Assembly: GCA_963716925.1 (NCBI GenBank)
Contig: CAVQUX010000011.1
Span: 62,001-126,000 of the forward strand
Source of the DNA: DAISKN01 sp963716925
GTDB lineage: Bacteria > Acidobacteriota > Vicinamibacteria > Marinacidobacterales > SMYC01
Direction of reading: 5' to 3'
Length of the DNA: 64,000 nt
Made by a program: the position numbers and the translations under genes
The notes under the pieces: generated by a model
Databases searched by the model: none
The model's input: the letters and a program-made list of their open reading frames with translations, nothing else
What the model was told of the DNA's origin: nothing
Part shown: positions 32,569-40,172 of the stretch, piece by piece
Position numbering within the stretch: the stretch's first letter is position 1
How the letters are laid out: each line of letters begins with the position of its first letter

Positions 32569-33366
32569 CTACTTTTCGGCTTCGGCGAGAGCCTTCTCGA
32601 TCTCCGTCTTGAAAGCCGCGAACGGCTGGGCGCCACGAATGAAGCTGATCCCTTTGACCTTGGTCGGGTCGGCGGGGTCGGTGCGACCCACGACGAAGCT
32701 CGGCGTTCCCGACGCGCCCGCCTTCTGCGCTTCCGCCATGTCCTTTCGCACGGCTTGAGCGGGTTTCTCCGAGGCCATACAGGCCTCGAAGGCGACGACG
32801 TCGAGACCGAGCGCTTCCGCGTGGCCTTTCAGGGGCTCGATGGCGCGCTGGTTGGCGAAGAGCCGGTCGTGCATCTCCCAGAACTTCCCCTGGTCTTCGG
32901 CGCAGTGCGTCGCGACGGCGGCCCGGAACGCGTCCTTGTGGATCGCGAGCGGCAGGTCCAATTTGACCAGGCGTAGCTTCCCGGTCGCAACGAACTCCTT
33001 TTCGATCTGGGTGGACGTCTCACGGACGTGCCTGGAGCAGTACGGTCACTGGTAGTCGGTGAACTCGACGAGGGTGAGCTTCGCGGTGGCCTCGCCTCGA
33101 AACGGGTTGCCGCCGACATCCAGAACCAGGTTTCGGACGTCGGGTGCGGCGGGCGCGGCGGGTGCGGCTGCGCGAGCGGCGGAGGCTTGGAGAAGCTTCT
33201 TGATGTCCGCGAGATCCTTGCGGATCTCGTCCTGACCTTTCTTCAGCTCTTCGATCTGCTTGCGGAGGTCTTGTTCTTCCTCCTGCTGCGCCATGGCGGC
33301 GCCTGGGTAAGACATCGTCAACACGAGGATGGCGTAGCACTTCCAGTTGAGTCGGCGCAATTTCAA
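32569..33366 (-). CDS. Candidate selenoprotein: DsbA-like thiol-disulfide protein with UGA-encoded UPYC site
   Basis: One open frame runs from TTG 33366 (GGAGG five bases upstream; GTG 33378 also in frame) to 32569, interrupted only by TGA at 33048-33046. The reading is LTLVEFTDYQ-UGA-PYCSRH, so UGA falls exactly at the first Cys of the DsbA CPYC motif (residue ~107). Before it are a signal peptide (CYAILVLTMSYPGAAMAQ), a coiled coil (~26-60) and an Ala/Pro linker. After it the fold continues intact, with HCAEDQGKFWEMHDRLF and cis-Pro loop SGTPSFVVG. Frame and conservation persist for ~160 codons past UGA, and a hairpin follows at bSECIS distance. A UxxC oxidoreductase in the periplasm is the best reading; a TGC-to-TGA mutation or sequencing error is the alternative. 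Confidence 0.7.
33013..33048 (-). promoter_or_regulatory. In-frame UGA with downstream SECIS-like hairpin
   Basis: UGA is at 33048-33046. Downstream on the minus strand, ACGTC (33029-33025) pairs with GACGT (33019-33015) around loop CGTGA. The stem extends by two G-C pairs past one bulged C (33032-33031 with 33014-33013). The loop begins 22 bases after UGA and has G at its second position, matching the distance range and loop G of bacterial SECIS elements. Folding energy was not computed. Confidence 0.5.
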
Positions 33367-33571
33367 GCATTCCTCCACTGAGCTTCCGGGGGGTGTTTCA
33401 AGTTACAAGAAGGCCACCCGAGGGTCAAGCCGCTTCGCGCAACCCGGCACGAAGGGTCGGAGCTTCGGGCCTTGCGGGGGAGTTACGTTCTGAAAATACC
33501 CGTATGAGCCATGGCGCGAATTCGAGAATCGTGGAGCGCGGCGGCGGGTGCTGGGATAAGTTTCTCGGGCT

Positions 33572-34810
33572 TTGAAGTTCCATCACAGAGTCGCGATCGG
33601 CCTCGTCGCGGGAATCGCCGCCGGGGTCCTCTTCGGATCCAGAGCGGCGGTCCTCGAGCCTCTGGGGACGCTCTTCATCAAGGCGATCCGGATGGTGGTG
33701 GTTCCGCTCATCGCCTCGACGCTGGTCATGGCCATCGCCGGTCTTCCGGGCCGGGCGGCCCTGGGACGCATGGGACTCCGGGCTTTCGGCTTCTTCCTCG
33801 CGAGTCTTCTCCTCGCCCTCCTGGTTGGCATCGCCTTCGGCCTCGTCTTCGAGCCCGGAAGCAGGCTTTCCCCCGAGGCCCGCGAGCGCCTTCTCGAGGG
33901 ACAGAACGCGCCGATCGTCGATCCGGGGGCCGCTCGCCCCTCTCTCGTCGACACCCTGCTCGCCGTCGTTCCCGACAATCCATTTCGCGCCGCGGTCGAG
34001 GGGAACGTGCTCCACGTTCTCCTCGCTTCCATTCTCCTCGGCCTGGCCGCGAGCACGCTCCCCGACGTTCGACGGAAACCTCTGGTCGACGTCGCGACGA
34101 GCGTCGCCGAGGCCCTCTTCGTGGTCACGCGCTGGATCCTTCATCTGGCGCCCTTCGGCGTTTTCGGAATCATGGCGGCGGTCGTCGGACGATCAGGGCT
34201 GTCGGTCCTGTGGGTTCTGGGTGCCTACGTTCTCGTGGTGCTCGGAGCGCTCGCCGCTCACATCGGGCTCGTATATGGCTCGGTGCTGTTCGTGGTCGCG
34301 CGAGGGAGAATCGGTCGATTCGTCGCCGCCGCGCGCCCGCCTTACCTCATCGCATTCGCCACCTGCTCCACGGCGGCGGCGCTCCCGGTATCGCTCAAGA
34401 GCATGGAGAACGAAATGGGAATCTCTCCCCGAGTCGCGAGCTTCGTCCTTCCGCTCGGCGCTGCCGTCGGACGCGATGGAAGCGCCATCTACCAGGCGGT
34501 CACCGTTCTCTTCGTGGCGCAGGTCTACGGTGTCGAAATCGGCTTCTCGGGGCTCGTGACCCTGGTGGTGACGGCGATGCTCGCTGCGCTCGCCGTCGCG
34601 TCGATTCCCGCGGCCGGCTTCGTCAACCTCGCCATCCTTCTTTCCGCGCTCGGTCTTCCTCTCGAGGGCGCGGCTCTCGTCTTCGGCGTCGAGAGGCCGC
34701 TCGACATGTTCCGCTCGTCGACGAACCTCCTCGGCCAGCTCACGAACGCCACGTTCGTCGACGCTGCCGAGAATCGGGCGGAGCTTAAAGATTTAAACCT
34801 CGAGAGCTGA
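33572..34810 (+). CDS. Dicarboxylate/amino acid:cation symporter (DAACS family)
   Basis: 412 residues with eight or more hydrophobic segments. The family hallmarks are visible: IRMVVVPLIASTLVMAIAG in the first third, the Ser-rich hairpin as FATCSTAAALPVSLKSM, and GAAVGRDGSAIYQAVTVLFVAQ in place of the usual GATxNMDGTAxY. The divergence (Arg where Asn-Met is common) suggests altered substrate or ion coupling. Members import glutamate, aspartate or C4-dicarboxylates with Na+ or H+. The predicted start is TTG 33572 without a clear Shine-Dalgarno sequence, so it is uncertain. Two hairpins follow the stop. No operon partner is evident. Confidence 0.9.
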   Translation: MKFHHRVAIGLVAGIAAGVLFGSRAAVLEPLGTLFIKAIRMVVVPLIASTLVMAIAGLPGRAALGRMGLRAFGFFLASLLLALLVGIAFGLVFEPGSRLSPEARERLLEGQNAPIVDPGAARPSLVDTLLAVVPDNPFRAAVEGNVLHVLLASILLGLAASTLPDVRRKPLVDVATSVAEALFVVTRWILHLAPFGVFGIMAAVVGRSGLSVLWVLGAYVLVVLGALAAHIGLVYGSVLFVVARGRIGRFVAAARPPYLIAFATCSTAAALPVSLKSMENEMGISPRVASFVLPLGAAVGRDGSAIYQAVTVLFVAQVYGVEIGFSGLVTLVVTAMLAALAVASIPAAGFVNLAILLSALGLPLEGAALVFGVERPLDMFRSSTNLLGQLTNATFVDAAENRAELKDLNLES

Positions 34811-34813
34811 GCC

Positions 34814-34860
34814 GGGGGGAGGTTTCCCCCTCACGCCAGGACAGGAACGCCTTTCCTGTC
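34814..34860 (+). terminator. Two consecutive terminator-like hairpins
   Basis: GGGGGA (34815-34820) pairs with TCCCCC (34825-34830). Then GACAGGAA (34840-34847) pairs with TTCCTGTC (34853-34860) around CGCCT. They follow the symporter stop at 34810 and precede the sigma-factor gene. No T-run follows, so termination would be weak or factor-assisted. Confidence 0.5.
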
Positions 34861-34872
34861 AACGATTTGAAT

Positions 34873-34890
34873 CTGGCAGTGTTCTTGCAC
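34873..34890 (+). promoter_or_regulatory. Sigma-54-like -24/-12 promoter upstream of the FliA-type gene
   Basis: CTGGCAGTGTTCTTGCAC contains GG (34875-34876), exactly ten bases, then GC (34887-34888), with TGGCA and TTGCA close to the sigma-54 consensus. Transcription would begin near 34900, almost at GTG 34903. If translation instead starts at TTG 34867, the site would be internal. Confidence 0.45.
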
Positions 34891-34902
34891 TTTCCACGCG
34901 CC

Positions 34903-35616
34903 GTGGATCGAGATCGCCTCGTCCGGGAAACGCTCCCGCTGGTCGCGAGAGTCGCCGGCGCCATCGGCGCGCGGCTTCCGCACTCCGTCGAGATATGCGA
35001 CCTCACGCAGGCGGGAGTGCTCGGACTTCTGGATGCCGCGGCAAAATTCGACCGGGCCAAAGGGGTCCGGTTCCGCACCTACGCCGAGCTCCGCATACGG
35101 GGGGCCATTCTCGACAGCTTGAGAAGCCTCGACTGGGTCCCGCGGTCCCTCCGTCGACAGCGGCGCGAGCTGCAGCGCGCCGAGAGCCGTCTCGAAGCGA
35201 AGCTCGGTCGCAGTCCGTCGGACGAAGAGCTCGCTTCCGAGATGGAGCTCTCGCTGGACGACCTCGAGGCGGCCCGGGAGCGGGTGCGGCGCGTCGAAGT
35301 CGCCTCCTTCGGAGCCGAGAGCTTCGATCGAGTCGCCGCCCAGACCGTCGATCCCCTCTCACCCAATCCGCACGAGCTCCTGGAGCGCAGCGAGATCGAG
35401 AGTCTTCTCGCACGCGCCATCGAGAAGCTTCCCGCGAGGGAGCGCCTGGTCCTCACGCTCTACTATCACGAAGAGCTGACGATGAAAGAGGTGGGAGGGA
35501 TCCTCGGAGTCAACGAGTCCCGCGTGTCCCAGATCCACTCCAAGGCGGTCTCCAAGCTGCGGATTCGGCTTCGCCGCGATCTCCGCCCGCGCGCATCTCT
35601 GAAGAAGAGCGCGTAG
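34903..35616 (+). CDS. fliA: FliA/WhiG-type RNA polymerase sigma factor (sigma-28)
   Basis: 237 residues from GTG 34903 (249 from TTG 34867). I prefer the GTG because the protein then begins VDRDRLVRETLPLVARVAG, as family members do. Region 2 has DLTQAGVLGLLDAAAKFD and GVRFRTYAELRIRGAILDSLRSLDWVPRSLR, the last being diagnostic of FliA-type factors. Region 3 has LGRSPSDEELASEM and region 4 YYHEELTMKEVGGILGVNESRVSQIHSKA. Sigma-28 factors direct late flagellar or other motility and envelope genes. No flagellar structural gene is in the window. A small FlgM-like gene on the other strand ~300 bases downstream is its likely anti-sigma factor. Confidence 0.92.
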   Translation: MDRDRLVRETLPLVARVAGAIGARLPHSVEICDLTQAGVLGLLDAAAKFDRAKGVRFRTYAELRIRGAILDSLRSLDWVPRSLRRQRRELQRAESRLEAKLGRSPSDEELASEMELSLDDLEAARERVRRVEVASFGAESFDRVAAQTVDPLSPNPHELLERSEIESLLARAIEKLPARERLVLTLYYHEELTMKEVGGILGVNESRVSQIHSKAVSKLRIRLRRDLRPRASLKKSA

Positions 35617-35633
35617 TCTGATAGCATTCCCCG

Positions 35634-35930
35634 ATGATTTGCCACGTGGTCCTGATCCGCCTGAAGCCCGGTCTCGGAGAAGCGGAGGGAGCGAAGCTTC
35701 TGGAGGGGGCGAGGAAGCTTCTTTCGCCGATTCCCGGAGTCCACGACCTGCGGCTCGGCCGGGGGTTGGGAAAGAAGGCCGAGGTCGACTACCCCTTCGC
35801 GCTGGTCATGGAGTTCGAAGACGCCGACTCGCTCCAGGCCTATCAAGTGCACCCCGATCACCAGCGATTCGTTCGCGAGGTGGTGGATCCGATTCAGGAC
35901 GACAAGAAGGTCTTCGACTACTGGTGCTGA
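35634..35930 (+). CDS. Dabb-type stress-responsive A/B barrel protein
   Basis: 98 residues, one Dabb domain: MICHVVLIRLKPGLGEAEGA, then IPGVHDLRLGRGLG, then FALVMEFEDADSLQAYQVHPDHQRFVREV. These ferredoxin-like dimers have varied roles and bacterial members are mostly uncharacterised. It begins 17 bases after the sigma-factor stop, so it may be co-transcribed. Its 3' end overlaps the stop of the convergent FlgM-like gene by 13 bases. Confidence 0.9.
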   Translation: MICHVVLIRLKPGLGEAEGAKLLEGARKLLSPIPGVHDLRLGRGLGKKAEVDYPFALVMEFEDADSLQAYQVHPDHQRFVREVVDPIQDDKKVFDYWC

Positions 35931-36112
35931 AGACCGAGGAGATCGAGCCCCAGGCGTCGAAAGAGGCTCCGGGCGACGACCTCCGCGGGAACGAAGTAGC
36001 GGCCGGAGGCCACCGCCTCTCTCAGCCACAGAAGCCGTAGAGCCCTTTCGGCGGGCGACTCGGGCAACCGCGGCCTCTCTTCCTTCGGACCCATCGATGG
36101 ATCTATCGGCAC
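35918..36112 (-). CDS. flgM: FlgM-like anti-sigma-28 factor (small gene)
   Basis: About 64 residues from GTG 36112, or 58 from ATG 36094; neither has a strong Shine-Dalgarno sequence. The C-terminal helical part, ERALRLLWLREAVASGRYF followed by VPAEVVARSLFRRLG, matches the FlgM core pattern (V-x-x-L-R-x-A-I-x-x-G-x-Y-x-V-x-x-x-x-V-A-x-x-L). FlgM binds sigma-28 and holds it inactive until exported. A sigma-28 gene is ~300 bases away on the opposite strand. It follows bshC by 14 bases on the same strand. It is shorter than typical FlgM (~90-100), with the disordered N-terminus reduced. The assignment is by motif and context only. Confidence 0.6.
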   Translation of the reverse strand: MPIDPSMGPKEERPRLPESPAERALRLLWLREAVASGRYFVPAEVVARSLFRRLGLDLLGLQHQ

Positions 36113-36126
36113 GTCCCGTTCGGGTA

Positions 36127-37749
36127 TTAGGTGTAAAGGAGCAGGTGGGCCTTGACCGCCGGATCCGCCCCCTCTTCGACCATGCGGGCGAAATGCCACC
36201 CGTACTTGCTGAAAAACACGAGCGGGGAAAGCTTTCGTTCCTGCATCTCGAAGCCGGGGAAGAGCGCGGTGCGCGTCGCCAGGAACTGACCGCGCACCGT
36301 CTCGTTCTTTCGCTTCACCGCCCGGAGGGCCTTCCCCTCCAGCTCCTTCAGATGGTGAAACAGCTTGCCCCGGGTGGAAGCGACCGTCGGGACCAGAGTC
36401 GGGTCCACTTCGGCGAGGTCGCGCTCGAGGGCCGAGGTGATCTCCTGGAGACAAGTTTGGGCGCGCGTCAGGTCCTCCTCGAGCCGGGGCGGGGAATGAC
36501 GTCGCAGAATCTCGTTGAGGAGCGATTCGTCGTCCGAGTTGAGCCGGGTGAGGTCGACCTCGTAACGCTCGAGAAAACGCGCCTGGGGGCGCTCGACTAC
36601 CGTGAAGCTCGCGCGGGGGGCGACCAGGGGCATGGTGACCCCGAAGTGATCGTAAAGACCGCGCAGCTGAGCGAAATAGGCGAGCTCGCTCGGGCCCGCG
36701 ATGTAGGCGAGGGTCGGCAGAAGCGTGTCCTGGTACACCGGCCGGAGGAGAACGTTGGGGCTGAAAGCCTGCGGCTCTTCCGTGAGAAGACGCTCGACTT
36801 CCTCGATCGACTGCGCCTCTCCCTCGGGCGCGAGGCGGAGGGCCGGGCCGTCGACTCCGATCGGATGGCGCTCGGGCCTCGCGTAGGACAGGTTGAGCTG
36901 CGAGTCCGCGGGGCTCGCCTGGGCGTGGTAGCCCGCGGCCACGAGCTTCCGGGTCGTCTCCCGAACTCTCTCTCTCGACTCCTGGCCCCGCCTGAGCTCG
37001 CGGCGAAAGAGGTCGACGGCCAGCCGTTTCAGCGCGGGGGAAGAGGGGTCGACGATCGCGAGACCGGTTCCGCGTGTGAGACAGAGGAGAAAGCCCCCGA
37101 AGGCTTGGGCGAGAGTGCGGCCGGGAGCGTATACCTCGAGAGCCTGAAGGAGCTCCGCCTTGAACTCCGAGTCGGGGAGCGCCCGGGACGCGTCGTCCAG
37201 GACCTTCTCGATAGCGGGTCCGAGCCTGCGCCCGCCGACCGGAATCCGGCTTTCGACGCCGTCGGTCTCGTAGTGAACGGATACGAGCTCCCCCGAAGCG
37301 CCGATGAGGTGGGCATGCCGCACCTCATCGAAGTCCTGGTCGTCGGTGTCCATCCAGAAGAGGGGAACCACAGGCCGTTCCAGGAGCGCCGAAGCGTTGC
37401 GGGCGACTCGAACCGCGGAAAGCGCCTTGTAGAGGGTATAGAGCGGACCGCCGAGGATCCCGACCTGCTGCCCGGTGACGATCGCGAGCGCCCCCTTCCC
37501 GAGAGCGTCGATCGTCGAAAGGGCGGCCTCATCCGCCCCCAGATCGCGGTTGAGCTCCAGGAGCTCGCGCGACACCGCGGCCCTCGGGTGCGCGACCGCA
37601 TCGAGCTCCCTCGCGATCTTCGTCCACGATTCAGATTCGAAGGGATCCCCGGGGAAAAACTCGGAGAGCGCCGAGTATCGATGCAGGTAATCGAGGAAGA
37701 GAGGTTTGTAGGAGAGCTTGCGGTAGTCGAGCGGTACGGTTTCCGTCAT
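36127..37749 (-). CDS. bshC: Bacillithiol biosynthesis cysteine-adding enzyme
   Basis: 540 residues from ATG 37749, chosen because GAGGG precedes it; an upstream ATG at 37791 adds 14 residues. It adds cysteine to glucosaminyl-malate in the last step of bacillithiol synthesis. Family signatures are ALAIVTGQQVGILGGPLYTLYKALSA, VVPLFWMDTDDQDFDEVRH, PNVLLRPVYQDTLLPTLAYI and GPSELAYFAQLRGLY, and the length matches BshC (~540). BshA and BshB are not in the window. The FlgM-like gene follows on the same transcript direction. The divergent promoter region toward the kinase gene is at 37750-37943. Confidence 0.94.
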   Translation of the reverse strand: MTETVPLDYRKLSYKPLFLDYLHRYSALSEFFPGDPFESESWTKIARELDAVAHPRAAVSRELLELNRDLGADEAALSTIDALGKGALAIVTGQQVGILGGPLYTLYKALSAVRVARNASALLERPVVPLFWMDTDDQDFDEVRHAHLIGASGELVSVHYETDGVESRIPVGGRRLGPAIEKVLDDASRALPDSEFKAELLQALEVYAPGRTLAQAFGGFLLCLTRGTGLAIVDPSSPALKRLAVDLFRRELRRGQESRERVRETTRKLVAAGYHAQASPADSQLNLSYARPERHPIGVDGPALRLAPEGEAQSIEEVERLLTEEPQAFSPNVLLRPVYQDTLLPTLAYIAGPSELAYFAQLRGLYDHFGVTMPLVAPRASFTVVERPQARFLERYEVDLTRLNSDDESLLNEILRRHSPPRLEEDLTRAQTCLQEITSALERDLAEVDPTLVPTVASTRGKLFHHLKELEGKALRAVKRKNETVRGQFLATRTALFPGFEMQERKLSPLVFFSKYGWHFARMVEEGADPAVKAHLLLYT

Positions 37750-37801
37750 TGGCCCTCGGGCGTCTCCGGACAGAACATGAGCGCCCATCATAGCCTACGC
37801 G

Positions 37802-37831
37802 TTGACATCCCAAAAAACGTTGTGCTAGCGT
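37802..37831 (+). promoter_or_regulatory. Candidate promoter of the PEGA/TonB kinase operon
   Basis: TTGACA (37802-37807), an 18-bp spacer and TAGCGT (37826-37831) lie in the 195-base gap between divergent bshC and the kinase gene. The -35 is perfect and the -10 is weak. The leader would be about 105 bases. Confidence 0.5.
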
Positions 37832-37943
37832 AACTTAACAGAAATTTGGGCAGTGAGTTCCAACCGCCGCAGGGCTTTGGCCGCTCGACCAGGGCGAGAG
37901 GCCAGGGAGCCATCGAATCCGATCGAAAGGTGACGAGGTCTCT

Positions 37944-40166
37944 TTGACGCAATCAGGCGGCGAGATTCCCCTGAAGATCGATCGCTACGAGATCGTGGCC
38001 CCGATCGGATACGGGGCCATGGGAGCCGTCTACAAAGCGTTCGACCCGATCATCAAGCGGCCGGTCGCGGTCAAGACCATCCGCCTCGACGTGCCCCCGA
38101 ACAGCCCCGACTACCGCGCGTTCCTCGAGAGATTCGAGACGGAAGCGAAGACCGCCGGCCGGCTCTCTCATCCGAACATCGTGACCCTGTACGACGTCGG
38201 CCATACCGAGGAACGGGTCCCCTGGCTCGCCATGGAGTACGTCGACGGCCAGACCGTCGCCGATCTGCTCCAGGGGGAGAAGCTCAAGCCCGAGGTGGTG
38301 ATCAGCCTCGTCTCGCAGATCGCGGCCGCCATCGACTACGCGCACGGGGAGGGGGTGGTCCATCGAGACATCAAGCCCTCGAACGTCATCGTCTACGCGG
38401 GCGAGAAAGTCAAGGTCACGGACTTCGGAATCGCGAAGCTGATGGATGCCGACGCCACCCACTCGGGGCTCATGATGGGGACGCCGAGCTACATGTCGCC
38501 CGAACAGGCGATGGGAGAGGATCTCGACGGAAGAACGGACATCTTCTCTCTAGGCGTCGTCGCCTTCGAGATGCTGAGCGGCCAGCAGCCCTTTCCCGGC
38601 AACAACGTGACTTCGATCCTCTACAAGCTGGTGCACTCGGACCCGATCCATCCCGACAACCTCGAGGTCCTCGGCCTCCTCCCCGACAAATGGCACGAGG
38701 TCTTCTCGCGGGTCCTCGCGAAGTCTCCTTCCGACAGATATCCCACCGCCGCCGCCTTCGTTCAGAATCTCGAGCTCTGCCTCGGCTCCTGGTTCGGAGC
38801 CCTCGAAGGGGAGACCGTCATCCTCCGGGAGCCGGTTCTCGCGCCCGCGGAGCTCGCTCGCGCTTCGAGCGCGGACGCGGATGAGACCGTGGTGGTACCC
38901 CCGCCGATTCCGCCGTCGCGAGCGGTCGAAAGCGACGAGACCCTCGTCGCGGGACCTCCGGAAATGGCGGCAATGGACTCGATGGAGACGAGGACCGCTC
39001 CCATCGCCATCCCCGCGATTTTGCTTTCGAGAGGCCCGGAAGCTCTCGACGAGACCATCGCCGCCCCGGCGCCCGACATCGAGAGGACGCTCGACGCCGG
39101 GCCCGGAATCGTTCCGGAGTCGTCCGCCGCCGCGGGAGACGAGACCGTGGTCGAAGCGCCGCAGAGCCGTCCGGCGATGACCGTCACCATCCGGAAGCCG
39201 CGCGGTCTGAATCGACTCGTCGTCGCCCTCGCCGCCGGTGCGCTCCTGCTCGCCGCCGGTTTCGGCGTGTTTCTCCTGAGCCAATCTTCTATCGAGGAGA
39301 CTCCTCCGGAGCCCATCGAAGCAGCCGAGCCTCCGGCCCCGCTTCCTTCGACAGGAAGCCTCCGCGTCGCGACAAAGCCCGAGGGGGCCCGGGTCCTCAT
39401 CAACGGGGAAGAGCGCGGATCGAGCCCGCTCCTGCTCGAAGCCCTGCCGCTCGGGACCTACCAGGTTCGGATAGAGAACGCGGGCTTCGAGGAGGAAGAG
39501 CTCGAAGCCGCGATCACTGCCGAAGCGCCGGCGGCGTCGCTCGACGTCACCCTCAGGCCCCAGGCGCCGGCGACTCCGGCCGCGCCGAAGCCCGCCGTCT
39601 TCCGCATCCGGAGCAATCCTCCGGGAGCGCAGGTCGCGGTCGATGGGCGCGACGTGGGAGTGACCCCCATCGAGCGGCTGCAGGTGGCCGCGGGGGCGCG
39701 GGTGGTGAGAGTTCTCCGCGAAGGATATCTTCCCTGGGAGGACACGTTCCGTGCGCGCGCGGGGAGAACGGAAACCATCGAGGCGGAGCTCACCGCGCGC
39801 GTCGCCGAGCCCGAGACCGCTCCCGAGCCCGAGCCTGCCGCCCCCGAGCCGCCCCGGGTAGTCGAGGGGGCGCTCGTCGACCGGGGCGAGCCAGGGGTCA
39901 CGAACCCGAAGTGCATTCGCTGTCCCGGGGTTCCCTTCCCGGAGGCCGCCAAGCGATCCCGGCTGCAAGGGGTAGTAGAATTGAGCTTCCTCATCGACGA
40001 GGATGGGCAAGTCTCTGAGCTCCAGGTCCTGGAGTCGGGCGGCCAGGTATTCGATGACGCCGTTGTCGAGACCGTGAAGAGCTGGCGATACGAGCCGGCG
40101 ACGAAGCACGGGGTTCGAGTCAAGATGCGCTGGGTCCAGAGGTTCCGATTCCAGCAGGGACGGTAG
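37944..40166 (+). CDS. Transmembrane Ser/Thr kinase with PEGA repeats and TonB C-terminus
   Basis: 740 residues from TTG 37944, with GAGG six bases upstream. The Hanks kinase (~12-275) has GYGAMGAVYKA, VAVKTI, HRDIKPSN, DFGIAK and GTPSYMSPEQ, so it should be active. A linker (~285-415) carries acidic Thr motifs (DETV, DETL, DETI, DETV at ~313, 332, 370 and 400). After one transmembrane helix (~421-450) come two PEGA domains (~470-535 and ~550-620; LRVATKPEGARVLING, FRIRSNPPGAQVAVDG) and a TonB-type C-terminal domain (~650-738, GVVELSFLIDEDGQVSELQVLESG). The periplasmic part could contact wall or outer-membrane receptors. It leads an operon with an FHA protein six bases downstream. Confidence 0.93.
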   Translation: MTQSGGEIPLKIDRYEIVAPIGYGAMGAVYKAFDPIIKRPVAVKTIRLDVPPNSPDYRAFLERFETEAKTAGRLSHPNIVTLYDVGHTEERVPWLAMEYVDGQTVADLLQGEKLKPEVVISLVSQIAAAIDYAHGEGVVHRDIKPSNVIVYAGEKVKVTDFGIAKLMDADATHSGLMMGTPSYMSPEQAMGEDLDGRTDIFSLGVVAFEMLSGQQPFPGNNVTSILYKLVHSDPIHPDNLEVLGLLPDKWHEVFSRVLAKSPSDRYPTAAAFVQNLELCLGSWFGALEGETVILREPVLAPAELARASSADADETVVVPPPIPPSRAVESDETLVAGPPEMAAMDSMETRTAPIAIPAILLSRGPEALDETIAAPAPDIERTLDAGPGIVPESSAAAGDETVVEAPQSRPAMTVTIRKPRGLNRLVVALAAGALLLAAGFGVFLLSQSSIEETPPEPIEAAEPPAPLPSTGSLRVATKPEGARVLINGEERGSSPLLLEALPLGTYQVRIENAGFEEEELEAAITAEAPAASLDVTLRPQAPATPAAPKPAVFRIRSNPPGAQVAVDGRDVGVTPIERLQVAAGARVVRVLREGYLPWEDTFRARAGRTETIEAELTARVAEPETAPEPEPAAPEPPRVVEGALVDRGEPGVTNPKCIRCPGVPFPEAAKRSRLQGVVELSFLIDEDGQVSELQVLESGGQVFDDAVVETVKSWRYEPATKHGVRVKMRWVQRFRFQQGR

Positions 40167-40172
40167 GTCCGC

